In this document: piece by piece, positions 7,500 through 15,854 of the stretch
Layout: each line of letters starts with the position of its first letter
How positions within the stretch are numbered: the first letter of the stretch is position 1
NCBI GenBank assembly: GCA_945861265.1
Contig: CAMAUC010000001.1
Coordinates: 209,789 to 273,788 of the forward strand
Direction of reading: 5' to 3'
Source of the DNA: Rhizobium sp. Q54
GTDB taxonomy: Bacteria > Pseudomonadota > Alphaproteobacteria > Rhizobiales > Xanthobacteraceae
Length of the DNA: 64,000 nt
The notes under the pieces: generated by a model
Databases searched by the model: none
The model's input: the letters and a program-made list of their open reading frames with translations, nothing else
Told to the model about the DNA's origin: nothing
Position numbers and translations under genes: made by a program

Positions 7500-9302
7500 T
7501 CAGTCCGGCATGAACTGCTTGCCGATCGACGGCTTGCTGACGCCGAGGCCGGGCAATTCCCAGACGCCGGCGCCGGCGGGGTTGGTGTCGGCGGCAATAT
7601 CGACATCGATCAGATAGGGCTTGTTGGCGGCGATGCCCTTGCGGACGGCCTCGGCCAGATCGGCGGCACGATCCACGCGCACGCCTTCGACGCCGCAGGA
7701 GCGCGCCATCGCGGCGAAGTCCGGATTGTAGCGCTCGCCCGTCAGCGGGTTATGGAAATCCGTCGCTAGTTCGCGCTTGTCGAGATAGCCGCGCTGCAAA
7801 CCGCGGATCGACGCATAGGCGTAATTGTTCCACACCACCCAGACGACCGGGAGATTGTATTCGACCGCCGTGCCAAGAACGTTGGCGTGCATGAAGAAAG
7901 CGCCATCGCCGCACACCGACACGCACGGCCGGTCCGGCGCGGCGAACTTCGCGCCCATGACGCCGGCGACACCGAATCCCATCGAGCCAAAGGCCATGCA
8001 GCCGATCAACGAATCCGGGCGCCTCGGCTTGGTGTAGCCGAGCAGCCAGTTGTGATGCACCCCGATGTCGCTGACCAGGATCGCGTCGTCCGGCAGTCCG
8101 CGCTGAATTTCAAACGCCGCGCGCTGCGGATTGATCGGCTGGGTGTCGTCGGTGAAGCCGGGCGCAACGAGCTTGTCCCACTCCTTGCGATAGGTGTCGA
8201 TCTGCGCCAGCCACTTCTTGCGCGCCTCGGCCTTCTTCGTCAGATCCTTGCGGCGATCGAGTTCAGCCAGCACCTGTCGCAAGAAGGTGCGAATGTCGGC
8301 CATCAGCCCGAGCGCCACCGGATAATTGCGGCCGATCTCGTCCGGATCGATGTCGACGTGAATAAGCTGCGTCGGCGGGATGGTGAATGAGTAGCCGGGA
8401 ATCCACGAACTCGACGTGCGGTCGTCGAAACGCGCGCCGAGCGACAACAGCACGTCGGCCTGACGCGTAGCGTGATTGGCCTGATAGTGACCGCCGCGCG
8501 CGACCATGCCGAGCGCCAGCGGATGAAGCGTGTCGATCGCGCCCAGCCCGCTCATCGACGCCGCCACCGGAATTTGCAGACGTTCGGCAAGTTGAAGCAA
8601 TTCGCCGGCCGCGCCGCCGTGGCGGATGGCCTGTCCGACGAAAATAACCGGCCGCTCGGCGTTAAGCAGCATGTCGACAGCCTTGATGACGCCGTCGGGA
8701 TCGGCGCCGCATCGGCTGGAGATGTTGGCGTTCCATTCCTTGGCTTTGGGCGCCTCCTCGGCGGCCGCTTCCATAAACACGTCGTACGGCACGTCCAGCA
8801 CCACCGGACCGGGCCGGCCCGTGACCATCGTCTTCCACGCCTGCCGCACCGCGAGCGGCACCATGTCGCCGCGCGTCGGCTGGAACACGCGCTTGCACAG
8901 GCTGCGCACGGTCGAGGGGAAGTCGGCCTGGTTCTGCCGATACATTTCCTGGAAGGCGCCGCGGTTGAACTGGCTGGTCGGCACATTGCCGGTCACCGCC
9001 AGGAACGGCACCGAATCGAGATAGGCGGTCGCCAGTGAAATCGGCAGATTGGCGGAGCCAGGGCCGCACGATGTGAAGGTCGCGGTCGCCTTGCCGGACA
9101 CGCGGTAATAGCAATCGGCCATGAAACCGGCGACGCTCTCGTGATGCGTCGAAATGGTCTTGATCTCGGAGGAGCGCTCATACAGCGCATCGATGAACTG
9201 GATATTGCCGTGGCCGCACAGGCCGAACACCTGCGGCACCTTTTCCTGGATCAAGTAATCGACAATGACCTGCGCGCCATTGAGTTTATTTCCAGTCGGC
9301 AT
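7500..9302 (-). CDS. Thiamine-diphosphate-dependent enzyme, acetolactate synthase-like
   Basis: 600 residues with the three domains of the acetolactate synthase/benzoylformate decarboxylase superfamily. The N-terminal pyrimidine-binding domain carries the catalytic glutamate in HHESVAGF (Glu55) and the block TFTSCGPGSANLPISLA. The central domain contains LSLGARFDDRTSS. The C-terminal domain has the ThDP motif, starting GDGAFFMHANVL near residue 462 and ending NN about 28 residues later. Clustering with a lyase, SDR, cupin, IclR regulator and ABC importer argues for a catabolic 2-oxoacid decarboxylase or carboligase rather than IlvB; no small regulatory subunit is nearby. First gene of the minus-strand operon; GGAGA ribosome site 9 bases before ATG. 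Confidence 0.87.
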   Translation of the reverse strand: MPTGNKLNGAQVIVDYLIQEKVPQVFGLCGHGNIQFIDALYERSSEIKTISTHHESVAGFMADCYYRVSGKATATFTSCGPGSANLPISLATAYLDSVPFLAVTGNVPTSQFNRGAFQEMYRQNQADFPSTVRSLCKRVFQPTRGDMVPLAVRQAWKTMVTGRPGPVVLDVPYDVFMEAAAEEAPKAKEWNANISSRCGADPDGVIKAVDMLLNAERPVIFVGQAIRHGGAAGELLQLAERLQIPVAASMSGLGAIDTLHPLALGMVARGGHYQANHATRQADVLLSLGARFDDRTSSSWIPGYSFTIPPTQLIHVDIDPDEIGRNYPVALGLMADIRTFLRQVLAELDRRKDLTKKAEARKKWLAQIDTYRKEWDKLVAPGFTDDTQPINPQRAAFEIQRGLPDDAILVSDIGVHHNWLLGYTKPRRPDSLIGCMAFGSMGFGVAGVMGAKFAAPDRPCVSVCGDGAFFMHANVLGTAVEYNLPVVWVVWNNYAYASIRGLQRGYLDKRELATDFHNPLTGERYNPDFAAMARSCGVEGVRVDRAADLAEAVRKGIAANKPYLIDVDIAADTNPAGAGVWELPGLGVSKPSIGKQFMPD

Positions 9303-9360
9303 CGGTTCAGTCTCCTACCGGGCGTTTTCGCGTGAGGCGCGGCTGACGGCAGCGCGCGAC

Positions 9361-9403
9361 CGTATTTCTCATAATGCTGTACGTCAATTGATAATGTGGT
9401 ATG
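9361..9403. promoter_or_regulatory. Operator-like repeats in the ThDP-enzyme/cupin divergent promoter
   Basis: 9361-9383 is a 23-bp imperfect palindrome with outer arms CGTAT and GTACG. Its right part (ATAATGCTGTACG, 9371-9383) recurs as ATAATGTGGTATG at 9391-9403, exactly 20 bp (two helical turns) further on. A similar 23-mer lies at 10966-10988 before the binding-protein gene of the same cluster (15 of 23 positions equal). Likely sites for the IclR protein encoded at 9985; this link is inferred. Confidence 0.45.
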
Positions 9404-9445
9404 CCTGCGGCCTGGGAAGAAACGCCGGTAGCGAAGGAGCGCGCC

Positions 9446-9832
9446 ATGAATTCCACATTGCCGACGACACGCCAGTGGTTCATCCGCAACATCGCCGAAG
9501 TGCCGTGGCGCCAATTCCCGGATCATTTCGGCGGCGCGCTGTCCAAGCCGCTGGTCATGCCGGAAACCGCCGGCTCGCAGCACATCGACTATCGGATTTC
9601 GATGTACCAGCCGATGGCCTATGTGAAAATTCACCAGCACAAGGTGCAGGAGCAGGTCTATCACGTCATCGAAGGCGAAGGCCTGATGCATATCGACGGC
9701 AAGGACCACCTGGTGCGCAAGCACGACTACATCTTCCTGCCGCCGGGCATCGATCATTCGATCTCGAACACCGGTCTGGTCGATCTTGTTTTCCTCGTTG
9801 TCACCTCCCCTGTCACCGATGATGTCATGTAG
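9446..9832 (+). CDS. Cupin domain protein
   Basis: 128 residues forming a single cupin barrel. The two conserved motifs are visible: VKIHQHKVQEQVYHVIEGEG (metal ligands His-His-Glu) and FLPPGIDHSISNTG (second histidine). Single-domain cupins bind a metal and act as isomerases, dioxygenases or sensors, so no reaction can be assigned. The ATG at 9446 has a GAAGGAG ribosome site; an in-frame ATG 45 bases upstream has none. It is transcribed divergently from the ThDP-enzyme gene and leads towards the IclR gene, so it most likely belongs to the same catabolic unit. Confidence 0.8.
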   Translation: MNSTLPTTRQWFIRNIAEVPWRQFPDHFGGALSKPLVMPETAGSQHIDYRISMYQPMAYVKIHQHKVQEQVYHVIEGEGLMHIDGKDHLVRKHDYIFLPPGIDHSISNTGLVDLVFLVVTSPVTDDVM

Positions 9833-9984
9833 CGTCAAACCCGCCGTGGATGCGATCGACGAACAAAAGACTTTGTTCAGCGACGAGACTGCTGCGAATT
9901 CCCCAGAAACGCTATATGAATGTGGCACGGCACCCTTGCTACCAAGCCGATTAGAATCGGCACCGCCGTTCGGAGGCTCCTGAC

Positions 9985-10893
9985 GTGAACGCGCGAACCA
10001 AGACCAAGATTGCAGCAAAACCGCCCAAAGCATCAAAGTCCGACAAGGCGGAAAAGCCCGGCAAGCTGCCGGCCGCCCGGCTGGTGAAAGACGCGGGCTC
10101 CGATATCGACGATGACGCCGAAGACAAGCAGCGCTCCGGCGTTCAATCGCTTGGCCGCGCCTTTAGCATTCTGGAAGAAATTGCCCGGCACCGTGACGGC
10201 ATCGGCCTTGCCGACCTGAGCAAGCTCGTCGGGCTGCATAACTCGACAACGTTCCACCTTGCGAAAACGATGGTGTCGCTCGGCTATATCCGCCAGGAAA
10301 AAGATACCAAGCGGTACCGCATCGGCCGGCCGTTGTTCGCGCTCGCGGCCAGCGCCCTCGACGAGATCGAGATGGTGAAGGTCGCGACGCCGCTGCTTGA
10401 AGATATGTCGCGCGAAACCGGCGAGACCAGCCACTTCGCCGTTCGCATGGGCGACACTGTGGTGGTGATCGCCCGCACCAGCGGCCCGGGCGCCTTCCAG
10501 ATGACGGATCGCGTCGGCATGGTGCGTCCGGCGCATTGCACCGCGCTCGGCAAAATCATTCTGGCCGCGTTGCGACCCGACCAGTTGGAACGCTTTCTCG
10601 CCCGCCTCGACTTGAAGCCGTCGACCGATAAGTCGATCACGGACATTCCGCTGCTGCTGCGTGAGATCGAAGCCATCCGGCGCAGCGGCGTCGCGCTCGA
10701 CGACGGCGAGTTCAATCCGGAGGTCCGTTGCCTTGCGGTGCCGGTCAGGGACTTCACCGGCCAGTTCATCGGCGCGCTCGGAATTTCCGGTCCGATCTGG
10801 CGCTTGTCGAACCAGACCCTGAAGGACCGCACGAAAATCGTGCAGGCGTTCGCCCACCGTTTGTCCGAAGAGTTTGGCGCAAAGCCATCCTGA
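9985..10893 (+). CDS. IclR family transcriptional regulator
   Basis: 302 residues. A charged, low-complexity extension of about 45 residues precedes a winged helix-turn-helix (GLADLSKLVGLHNSTTFHLA, residues 72-91) and an IclR effector domain with HCTALGKIILAALRPDQL and CLAVPVRDFTGQFIGALGIS. IclR proteins bind small carboxylates or aromatics and repress or activate adjacent catabolic operons. GTG start with GGAGG upstream. It is flanked by the cupin and ABC importer genes, and related half-sites occur at 9371, 9391, 9919 (AATGTGGCACG, before its own gene) and 10978, so it probably controls the whole 5.3-15.8 kb cluster. Confidence 0.93.
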   Translation: MNARTKTKIAAKPPKASKSDKAEKPGKLPAARLVKDAGSDIDDDAEDKQRSGVQSLGRAFSILEEIARHRDGIGLADLSKLVGLHNSTTFHLAKTMVSLGYIRQEKDTKRYRIGRPLFALAASALDEIEMVKVATPLLEDMSRETGETSHFAVRMGDTVVVIARTSGPGAFQMTDRVGMVRPAHCTALGKIILAALRPDQLERFLARLDLKPSTDKSITDIPLLLREIEAIRRSGVALDDGEFNPEVRCLAVPVRDFTGQFIGALGISGPIWRLSNQTLKDRTKIVQAFAHRLSEEFGAKPS

Positions 10894-10918
10894 GAACGAC
10901 CGCCGCCCCACTTAGGCG

Positions 10919-10988
10919 TTGACAGCGGCCCACCTCCCCGTAAATATCATCCAACAATAAAAAAACGTATCTCACATTGTCGCATACG
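10919..10988 (+). promoter_or_regulatory. Promoter and operator-like palindrome before the Liv-type importer
   Basis: TTGACA at 10919-10924 is followed after 16 bp by TAAATA at 10941-10946, a plausible sigma-70 pair with a weak -10. At 10966-10988 lies a 23-bp inverted repeat, CGTAT-N13-ATACG, matching the site at 9361-9383. Its position just downstream of the candidate promoter would suit repression. Confidence 0.45.
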
Positions 10989-11040
10989 CGACGGGTGAGG
11001 CCGAAAGGGGCAAACGCGGCAATCCGGGAGGACAATTACT

Positions 11041-12285
11041 ATGACCAGCTACAACCGTCGGCACGTGTTGAAGGCGAGCGCGGCATTTGCCGGCGCATCG
11101 GCCCTGGGTTTTCCGGCAATCGTCCGCGCCCAGGCAAGCACCATCAAGATCGGCCATCTGGTGCCGCTCACCGGATTTCTCGGCGCGATCGGCAGCTACG
11201 CGCAACTCGGCGTCAAACTGGCGGCCGAAGAGATCAATGAAGCCGGCGGCATCACGGGCCGCAAGATCGACCTGATATCGGAAGACTCGGTCAATCCCGC
11301 GACCGCCGCCAACAAGGCGCAGCGCATGATCGAACAGGACGGCGCCGCTGTTCTGCTTGGCGAAATTTCGTCGGCGTCGGCGCTGACCATCATGCAGGTG
11401 GCCGAGCGCAACAAGAAGGTGTTTTTCTCAACCGGCGCCCGCTCCGACGCTTTGCGCGGCAAGAACTGCAATCGCTATTCCTTCCACTGCGACATTCCCA
11501 ACACCGTGATGGTGAACGCGGTCGGCACCGCGCTCAATCAAAAGGGCCTGGTGAAGGGCAAGAAATTCGTCACGCTGACCGCCGACTACATTTTCGGCCA
11601 CGATCTGCTCAAGGCGGCCAAATCCTTCTTCGCCGCCAATGACGCCACCCTCATCGGCGACGAACTGATCGCCACCGACGTAACCGACTTCAGCCCCTAT
11701 CTCCTGAAGATCCGCCAGGCGAAGCCGGACGTGGTGTGCTGCAATCTCGCCGGCAATCAGGTGACCAATCTGGTCAAACAATATGCCGAGTTTGGATTCC
11801 CCTACCCGCTGGTCGGCTTCAATCTCAACACCGGCGACGCCTGGGCGGCCGGCGCCGGCAATCTCAGCGGCTTCTGGCCGACGGTCTGGTATCACACGCT
11901 CGACAATCCGGCCTCGAAGGCCTTCGTCGCCAACTTCACCAAGAAGTACGGCAAGCCGCCGGAGAACCACGCCTGGATCGAATACGTCACGCTCAAGCTG
12001 CTGGCCCAGGCGATCACCGACACCAAATCGACCGACAGCGAAGCGCTGATCGCGCACTTCGAAAAGCAGTCGCAATTCGACATCATGAAGGCGCGCAAGG
12101 CGTACTTCCGCTCCTGGGATCATCAGCTCGTGCAGGAGGCTTATCCGTTCACGGTGAAGGCCAAGGCCGACATGAAAGACCAGTGGGATATGCTGGTGCT
12201 CGGCGACACGGTGCCGGTGGCGAGCGCGCCGCTTGAATCGATCTATCCGAACAAAGAACAGAATCCCTGCGCCATGAAGGCGTAG
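11041..12285 (+). CDS. ABC transporter substrate-binding protein, LivJ/LivK type
   Basis: Periplasmic receptor of the branched-chain-amino-acid family (Peripla_BP_6), 414 residues. The N-terminus YNRRHVLKASAAFAGASALG has a twin-arginine-like motif, and cleavage is likely after VRAQ (about residue 31), so Tat export is possible. The mature part shows IKIGHLVPLTGFLGAIGSY and EINEAGGITGRKIDLISED, the family's ligand-cleft signatures. In catabolic contexts such receptors often bind aromatic or short organic acids instead of leucine. It has a GGGAGGA ribosome site, follows the IclR gene by 147 bases, and is followed by a strong stem-loop and the permease genes. Confidence 0.92.
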   Translation: MTSYNRRHVLKASAAFAGASALGFPAIVRAQASTIKIGHLVPLTGFLGAIGSYAQLGVKLAAEEINEAGGITGRKIDLISEDSVNPATAANKAQRMIEQDGAAVLLGEISSASALTIMQVAERNKKVFFSTGARSDALRGKNCNRYSFHCDIPNTVMVNAVGTALNQKGLVKGKKFVTLTADYIFGHDLLKAAKSFFAANDATLIGDELIATDVTDFSPYLLKIRQAKPDVVCCNLAGNQVTNLVKQYAEFGFPYPLVGFNLNTGDAWAAGAGNLSGFWPTVWYHTLDNPASKAFVANFTKKYGKPPENHAWIEYVTLKLLAQAITDTKSTDSEALIAHFEKQSQFDIMKARKAYFRSWDHQLVQEAYPFTVKAKADMKDQWDMLVLGDTVPVASAPLESIYPNKEQNPCAMKA

Positions 12286-12319
12286 CGTGCGCTTGGCGTA
12301 TTAGCTGTTGATGGGCGGG

Positions 12320-12350
12320 GCGGCGCCGGCATACGAGCCGGCGCCGCTTT
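12320..12350 (+). terminator. Stem-loop between receptor and permease genes
   Basis: Perfect 11-bp stem (GCGGCGCCGGC/GCCGGCGCCGC) with a 6-base loop, then TTT. It probably causes partial termination or 3' mRNA protection so that the receptor is made in excess of the membrane components. Confidence 0.6.
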
Positions 12351-12380
12351 CGCATTAGGTTTACGACCACCGGAAAGCTT

Positions 12381-13256
12381 ATGCAGATCGTGTTCCTGCT
12401 TGAACAAGTCGTGAATGGCCTCGTGCTCGGCGGCTATTATCTGCTGATCGCGCTCGGCCTGTCGCTGATCTTCAGCGTCGGCGGCGTCGTCAATCTGGCG
12501 CATGGCGCTTTCTATGCGCTGGGCGCCTATATCTCGGTGCAACTGACCGGCTATATCGGCTTTGGCCCCGCGGTGGCTGTCTCGCCGCTACTGGTGGCGC
12601 TGCTCGGCATTTTGTTCGAACGCTATCTCCTGCGCCGCTTCTATTCAGCCGATCCAATCCTCGGCCTTCTGGTCACCTTCGGCCTGGCGATGATCGTCGA
12701 GCAAATGATCCGCATCATCTGGGGCGCGCCGCCGATATCGGCCATCATGCCGCAGGCCCTGAAGGGCTCGTTCATCATCGGCGACTTCCTGTTTTCACGT
12801 TACCGCCTGATCCTGCTGGCGATCGTCGCTCTGGTTCTGGCCGGACTTTGGCTGCTGCTGCAAAAAACGTCCTTCGGCCGCGTCGTGCGCGCCGGCATCC
12901 AGCGCCCCGATATGGTTGCCGTGCTGGGCATTCGCCTGCAGCCTTACATGACCACTATCGTGATGTTGGGCGTCGGCATGGCCGCGTTGGGCGGCGCCTT
13001 GTTTGCCCCGATCACCATCGTGCATCCGGCGATGGGCGCGGACGTGTTGATCGTTGCCTTCGTCGTGGTGGTCATCGGCGGGCTCGGCAGTTTCTGGGGC
13101 GTCGTTCTTGCCGCGCTGCTGGTCGGCGTGGTGCGCGGCGTCACCATCCACTTCATGCCGGCGGCGGGCGAAGCCTCGATCTACGCCCTGATGTTCCTGG
13201 TCCTGTTGATCCGGCCGCGCGGCCTGCTGGGCGAACGCATTGAGAAATTCGAATGA
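12381..13256 (+). CDS. ABC transporter permease, LivH type
   Basis: 291-residue inner-membrane subunit of the Liv-type importer. It has the LivH landmarks: QVVNGLVLGGYYLLIALGLS at the N-terminus, VNLAHGAFYALGAYIS, GLLVTFGLAMIVEQ, the RAGIQRPDMVAVLGI coupling loop and a C-terminal LIRPRGLLGER. About eight membrane segments are expected. It overlaps the following fused gene by four bases (ATGA), so the two are translationally coupled. With the fusion protein it would form the complete membrane complex for the receptor at 11041. Confidence 0.95.
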   Translation: MQIVFLLEQVVNGLVLGGYYLLIALGLSLIFSVGGVVNLAHGAFYALGAYISVQLTGYIGFGPAVAVSPLLVALLGILFERYLLRRFYSADPILGLLVTFGLAMIVEQMIRIIWGAPPISAIMPQALKGSFIIGDFLFSRYRLILLAIVALVLAGLWLLLQKTSFGRVVRAGIQRPDMVAVLGIRLQPYMTTIVMLGVGMAALGGALFAPITIVHPAMGADVLIVAFVVVVIGGLGSFWGVVLAALLVGVVRGVTIHFMPAAGEASIYALMFLVLLIRPRGLLGERIEKFE

Positions 13257-15787
13257 CCGGCGCGTTCGCATCCAGGAAATATCGCCCGCTATGGATCGGA
13301 GCGGCGTCGCTGATCGCGCTGCCCTTCGCCATGCATGTCATGGGCCTTTCGATCAATACCGCGACAGCGGCGGTCATTCTGGCGATCGCGGCGCTCGGGC
13401 TCAATCTGCTGATCGGCTATACCGGATTGACCTCGTTTGGGCATAGCGCCTGGTTCGGCATCGGCGCCTATGCCGCGGGCCTCATTCAGAAGAACTGGTT
13501 TCACGGACAGATCTTCATTCCGCTGGTGCTGTCGATGCTGCTGGTCGCCGCCGCGTCGCTGGTGACCGGCGCACTGATTCTGCGGCGGCGCGGCGTCTAT
13601 TTCTCGCTGCTGACGTTGGCGCTCGCAGCGCTGACTTATACCGTGTCTTTCCGCTGGACCGAAGTGACCGGCGGCGAGGACGGGCTCGGCGGCTTGCAGC
13701 GCGGCGGCATCGGACCGTGGAGCTTCGATGACTCGCGTCTCTACTACGCAGCGGTCGCTGTCATCGCCTTCGGCGTGCTTTATGCGATGCTGCGGCTGGT
13801 GCGCTCGCCATTCGGTCATGTGCTGGTGGCGATCCGCGAAAATCAGTTGCGCGCGATGTTTCAGGGCTATCCGGTCGAGCGCTACAAGTTGATCGCCTTT
13901 GTCATTTCCGCCGTCATTACGGGGCTTGCCGGCGCGCTGCTCGGATTTCAAAACTATCTGGTGTCGGCGGAGGCGACCTCGGTCACCCTCTCCGGCGAAC
14001 TGCTGGCCGTCGTCGTCATCGGCGGCATGCACAGCATCCTCGGGCCGGCGCTCGGCGCCTTGTTCTACATTCTGTTCCGCGAACTGTTTTCGATTTGGAC
14101 GCAGAACTGGCTGCTCTGGTTCGGCTTGATATTCGTCGGCTTCGTACTGTTTTCGCCGGGCGGACTGATCGGCGTTTGGCAGTCGTTGCGCAAGCGCTGG
14201 ATCACCGCGCCGGACGAAGGCGCGGCGATGAGCAATCGCAAGATCTACGAAGGCCTGCCGCTGCCCGGCTTTCTGCGGCCGAAGCCCGCGGCCGGCACGG
14301 TTCTCGAAGTCACCGGGGTGTCCAAACATTTCGGCGGCATCCGCGCCGTCACCGAGGCCAGCCTGCGACTTGGCGCAGGCGAGATTCACGCACTGATCGG
14401 CCCGAATGGCGCCGGCAAGACGACCTTGTTCAATATCGTCTCGAACCTGTTCCCGCCGAGCCAGGGCACCGTGCGGCTGCACGGCCGCGACATTCAGGGC
14501 CTGCCGGTGCAAGACGTCTGCCAGGGCGGGCTGGCGCGCTCGTTCCAGATCACCAGCCTGTTCAAGACACTGACGATCTACGAAAACATCCGTCTATCAT
14601 TGCAGGCGCGCCACCCCGGCCGCTTCAATATCTGGCGCGATATCGACAGCTACCCGGCGACGCATGGCGAGACCGCCGAACTGATCAAGTTTCTCGGGCT
14701 CGAAGGCATCGAAACTGTCCAGGGCGGAGAACTTTCGTACGGAGGCCAGCGGCTCGTCGACCTCGGCATCGCGCTTGGCTCGAAGCCCGAAGTTCTGCTG
14801 CTCGATGAACCACTTGCCGGCCTGGCCGCGGCCGAGCGCGAGCGGGTGTCGCGCCTCATTACCAACATCGCGACGAACATCCCGGTGCTGATCGTCGAAC
14901 ATGACATCGATCGCGTGCTGGGCTTCTCGCAGCGCGTTACGGTCATGAACCAGGGCGAAGTGCTGCTGACCGGCACGCCGGACGAGGTTCGCAACGACGC
15001 CCGCGTTCAGGAAATCTATACCGGCACCGGCATCCCACCGGTCACCGGGCGCGCGGCGCCGAATTCCGAGCAGCGCCTCATTCTACGCTTCGAGAAGGTC
15101 AATTCCTATTACGGCAAGAGCCACATCCTCAACGACGCGACGCTCGACGTCCACGCCGGCGAAATCGTCGCTCTGCTGGGACGCAATGGCGCGGGAAAAT
15201 CGACGCTGCTGAAGACACTAAGCGGCCTGATCGTACCTGCCTCCGGCACCATAGAGTTCGACGGCAAAAACATTGCCGGCCTCCCCGCTCCCGATATCGC
15301 GCGCATGGGCATCGGCTATGTGCCGCAAGGTCGAGGCCTGTTCGCCGGCATGACGGTGGCCGACAATCTCTCGCTCGGCCGTCTGGCCCGCAAGACCGAC
15401 GGCAGCGATGGCGTTGTATGGGACGAGGACAGGATATTCGCCTACTTCCCCCGCCTGAAAGAGCGGATCAATATATCCGCGGACTATCTATCCGGGGGTG
15501 AGCAGCAAATGGTCGCGGTCGCCCGCGCGCTGTCGGGCAACGTCAAACTCTTGCTTCTCGACGAACCGTTTGAAGGCCTGTCGCCCGCGATTGTCCTTGA
15601 ACTGTTCAAGGTGTTCGATGCGCTGCGCAAGGAAATTCCGATCGTCATCGTCGAACACAATCTCGATCTTGTGCTGGCTTTGGCCGATCGCGTTTTTGCC
15701 CTTGAGCGTGGCGCTGTGTTCCACCAGGGACCGGCTCAACCGTTGCTGGACGACCTGACCTATCGAAAGAAAATATTGTGGATTTGA
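13253..15787 (+). CDS. Fused LivM permease - LivG ATPase - LivF ATPase
   Basis: 844 residues in three parts. Residues 1-315 are a LivM-type permease (LGLNLLIGYTGLTSFGHSA; VIGGMHSILGPALGALF). Residues about 340-590 are a LivG-type ATPase with Walker A GPNGAGKTT (near 383), signature LSYGGQR (near 492) and Walker B LLLDEP. Residues about 600-844 are a LivF-type ATPase with GRNGAGKST (near 643), LSGGEQQM (near 746) and LLLLDEPFEGL. Normally these are three genes. The frame is continuous with no stop, so this is a real fusion. An internal ATG at 14228, 7 bases after GAAGG, might additionally give a separate LivG-LivF product. With LivH and the receptor it completes the importer. Confidence 0.93.
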   Translation: MTGAFASRKYRPLWIGAASLIALPFAMHVMGLSINTATAAVILAIAALGLNLLIGYTGLTSFGHSAWFGIGAYAAGLIQKNWFHGQIFIPLVLSMLLVAAASLVTGALILRRRGVYFSLLTLALAALTYTVSFRWTEVTGGEDGLGGLQRGGIGPWSFDDSRLYYAAVAVIAFGVLYAMLRLVRSPFGHVLVAIRENQLRAMFQGYPVERYKLIAFVISAVITGLAGALLGFQNYLVSAEATSVTLSGELLAVVVIGGMHSILGPALGALFYILFRELFSIWTQNWLLWFGLIFVGFVLFSPGGLIGVWQSLRKRWITAPDEGAAMSNRKIYEGLPLPGFLRPKPAAGTVLEVTGVSKHFGGIRAVTEASLRLGAGEIHALIGPNGAGKTTLFNIVSNLFPPSQGTVRLHGRDIQGLPVQDVCQGGLARSFQITSLFKTLTIYENIRLSLQARHPGRFNIWRDIDSYPATHGETAELIKFLGLEGIETVQGGELSYGGQRLVDLGIALGSKPEVLLLDEPLAGLAAAERERVSRLITNIATNIPVLIVEHDIDRVLGFSQRVTVMNQGEVLLTGTPDEVRNDARVQEIYTGTGIPPVTGRAAPNSEQRLILRFEKVNSYYGKSHILNDATLDVHAGEIVALLGRNGAGKSTLLKTLSGLIVPASGTIEFDGKNIAGLPAPDIARMGIGYVPQGRGLFAGMTVADNLSLGRLARKTDGSDGVVWDEDRIFAYFPRLKERINISADYLSGGEQQMVAVARALSGNVKLLLLDEPFEGLSPAIVLELFKVFDALRKEIPIVIVEHNLDLVLALADRVFALERGAVFHQGPAQPLLDDLTYRKKILWI

Positions 15788-15854
15788 CGGGCGCACGCGA
15801 CCTGCCGGTCGTTTCTTCAAGCGCGTCGTTTCATACAAGATCACTGATGCTCGC

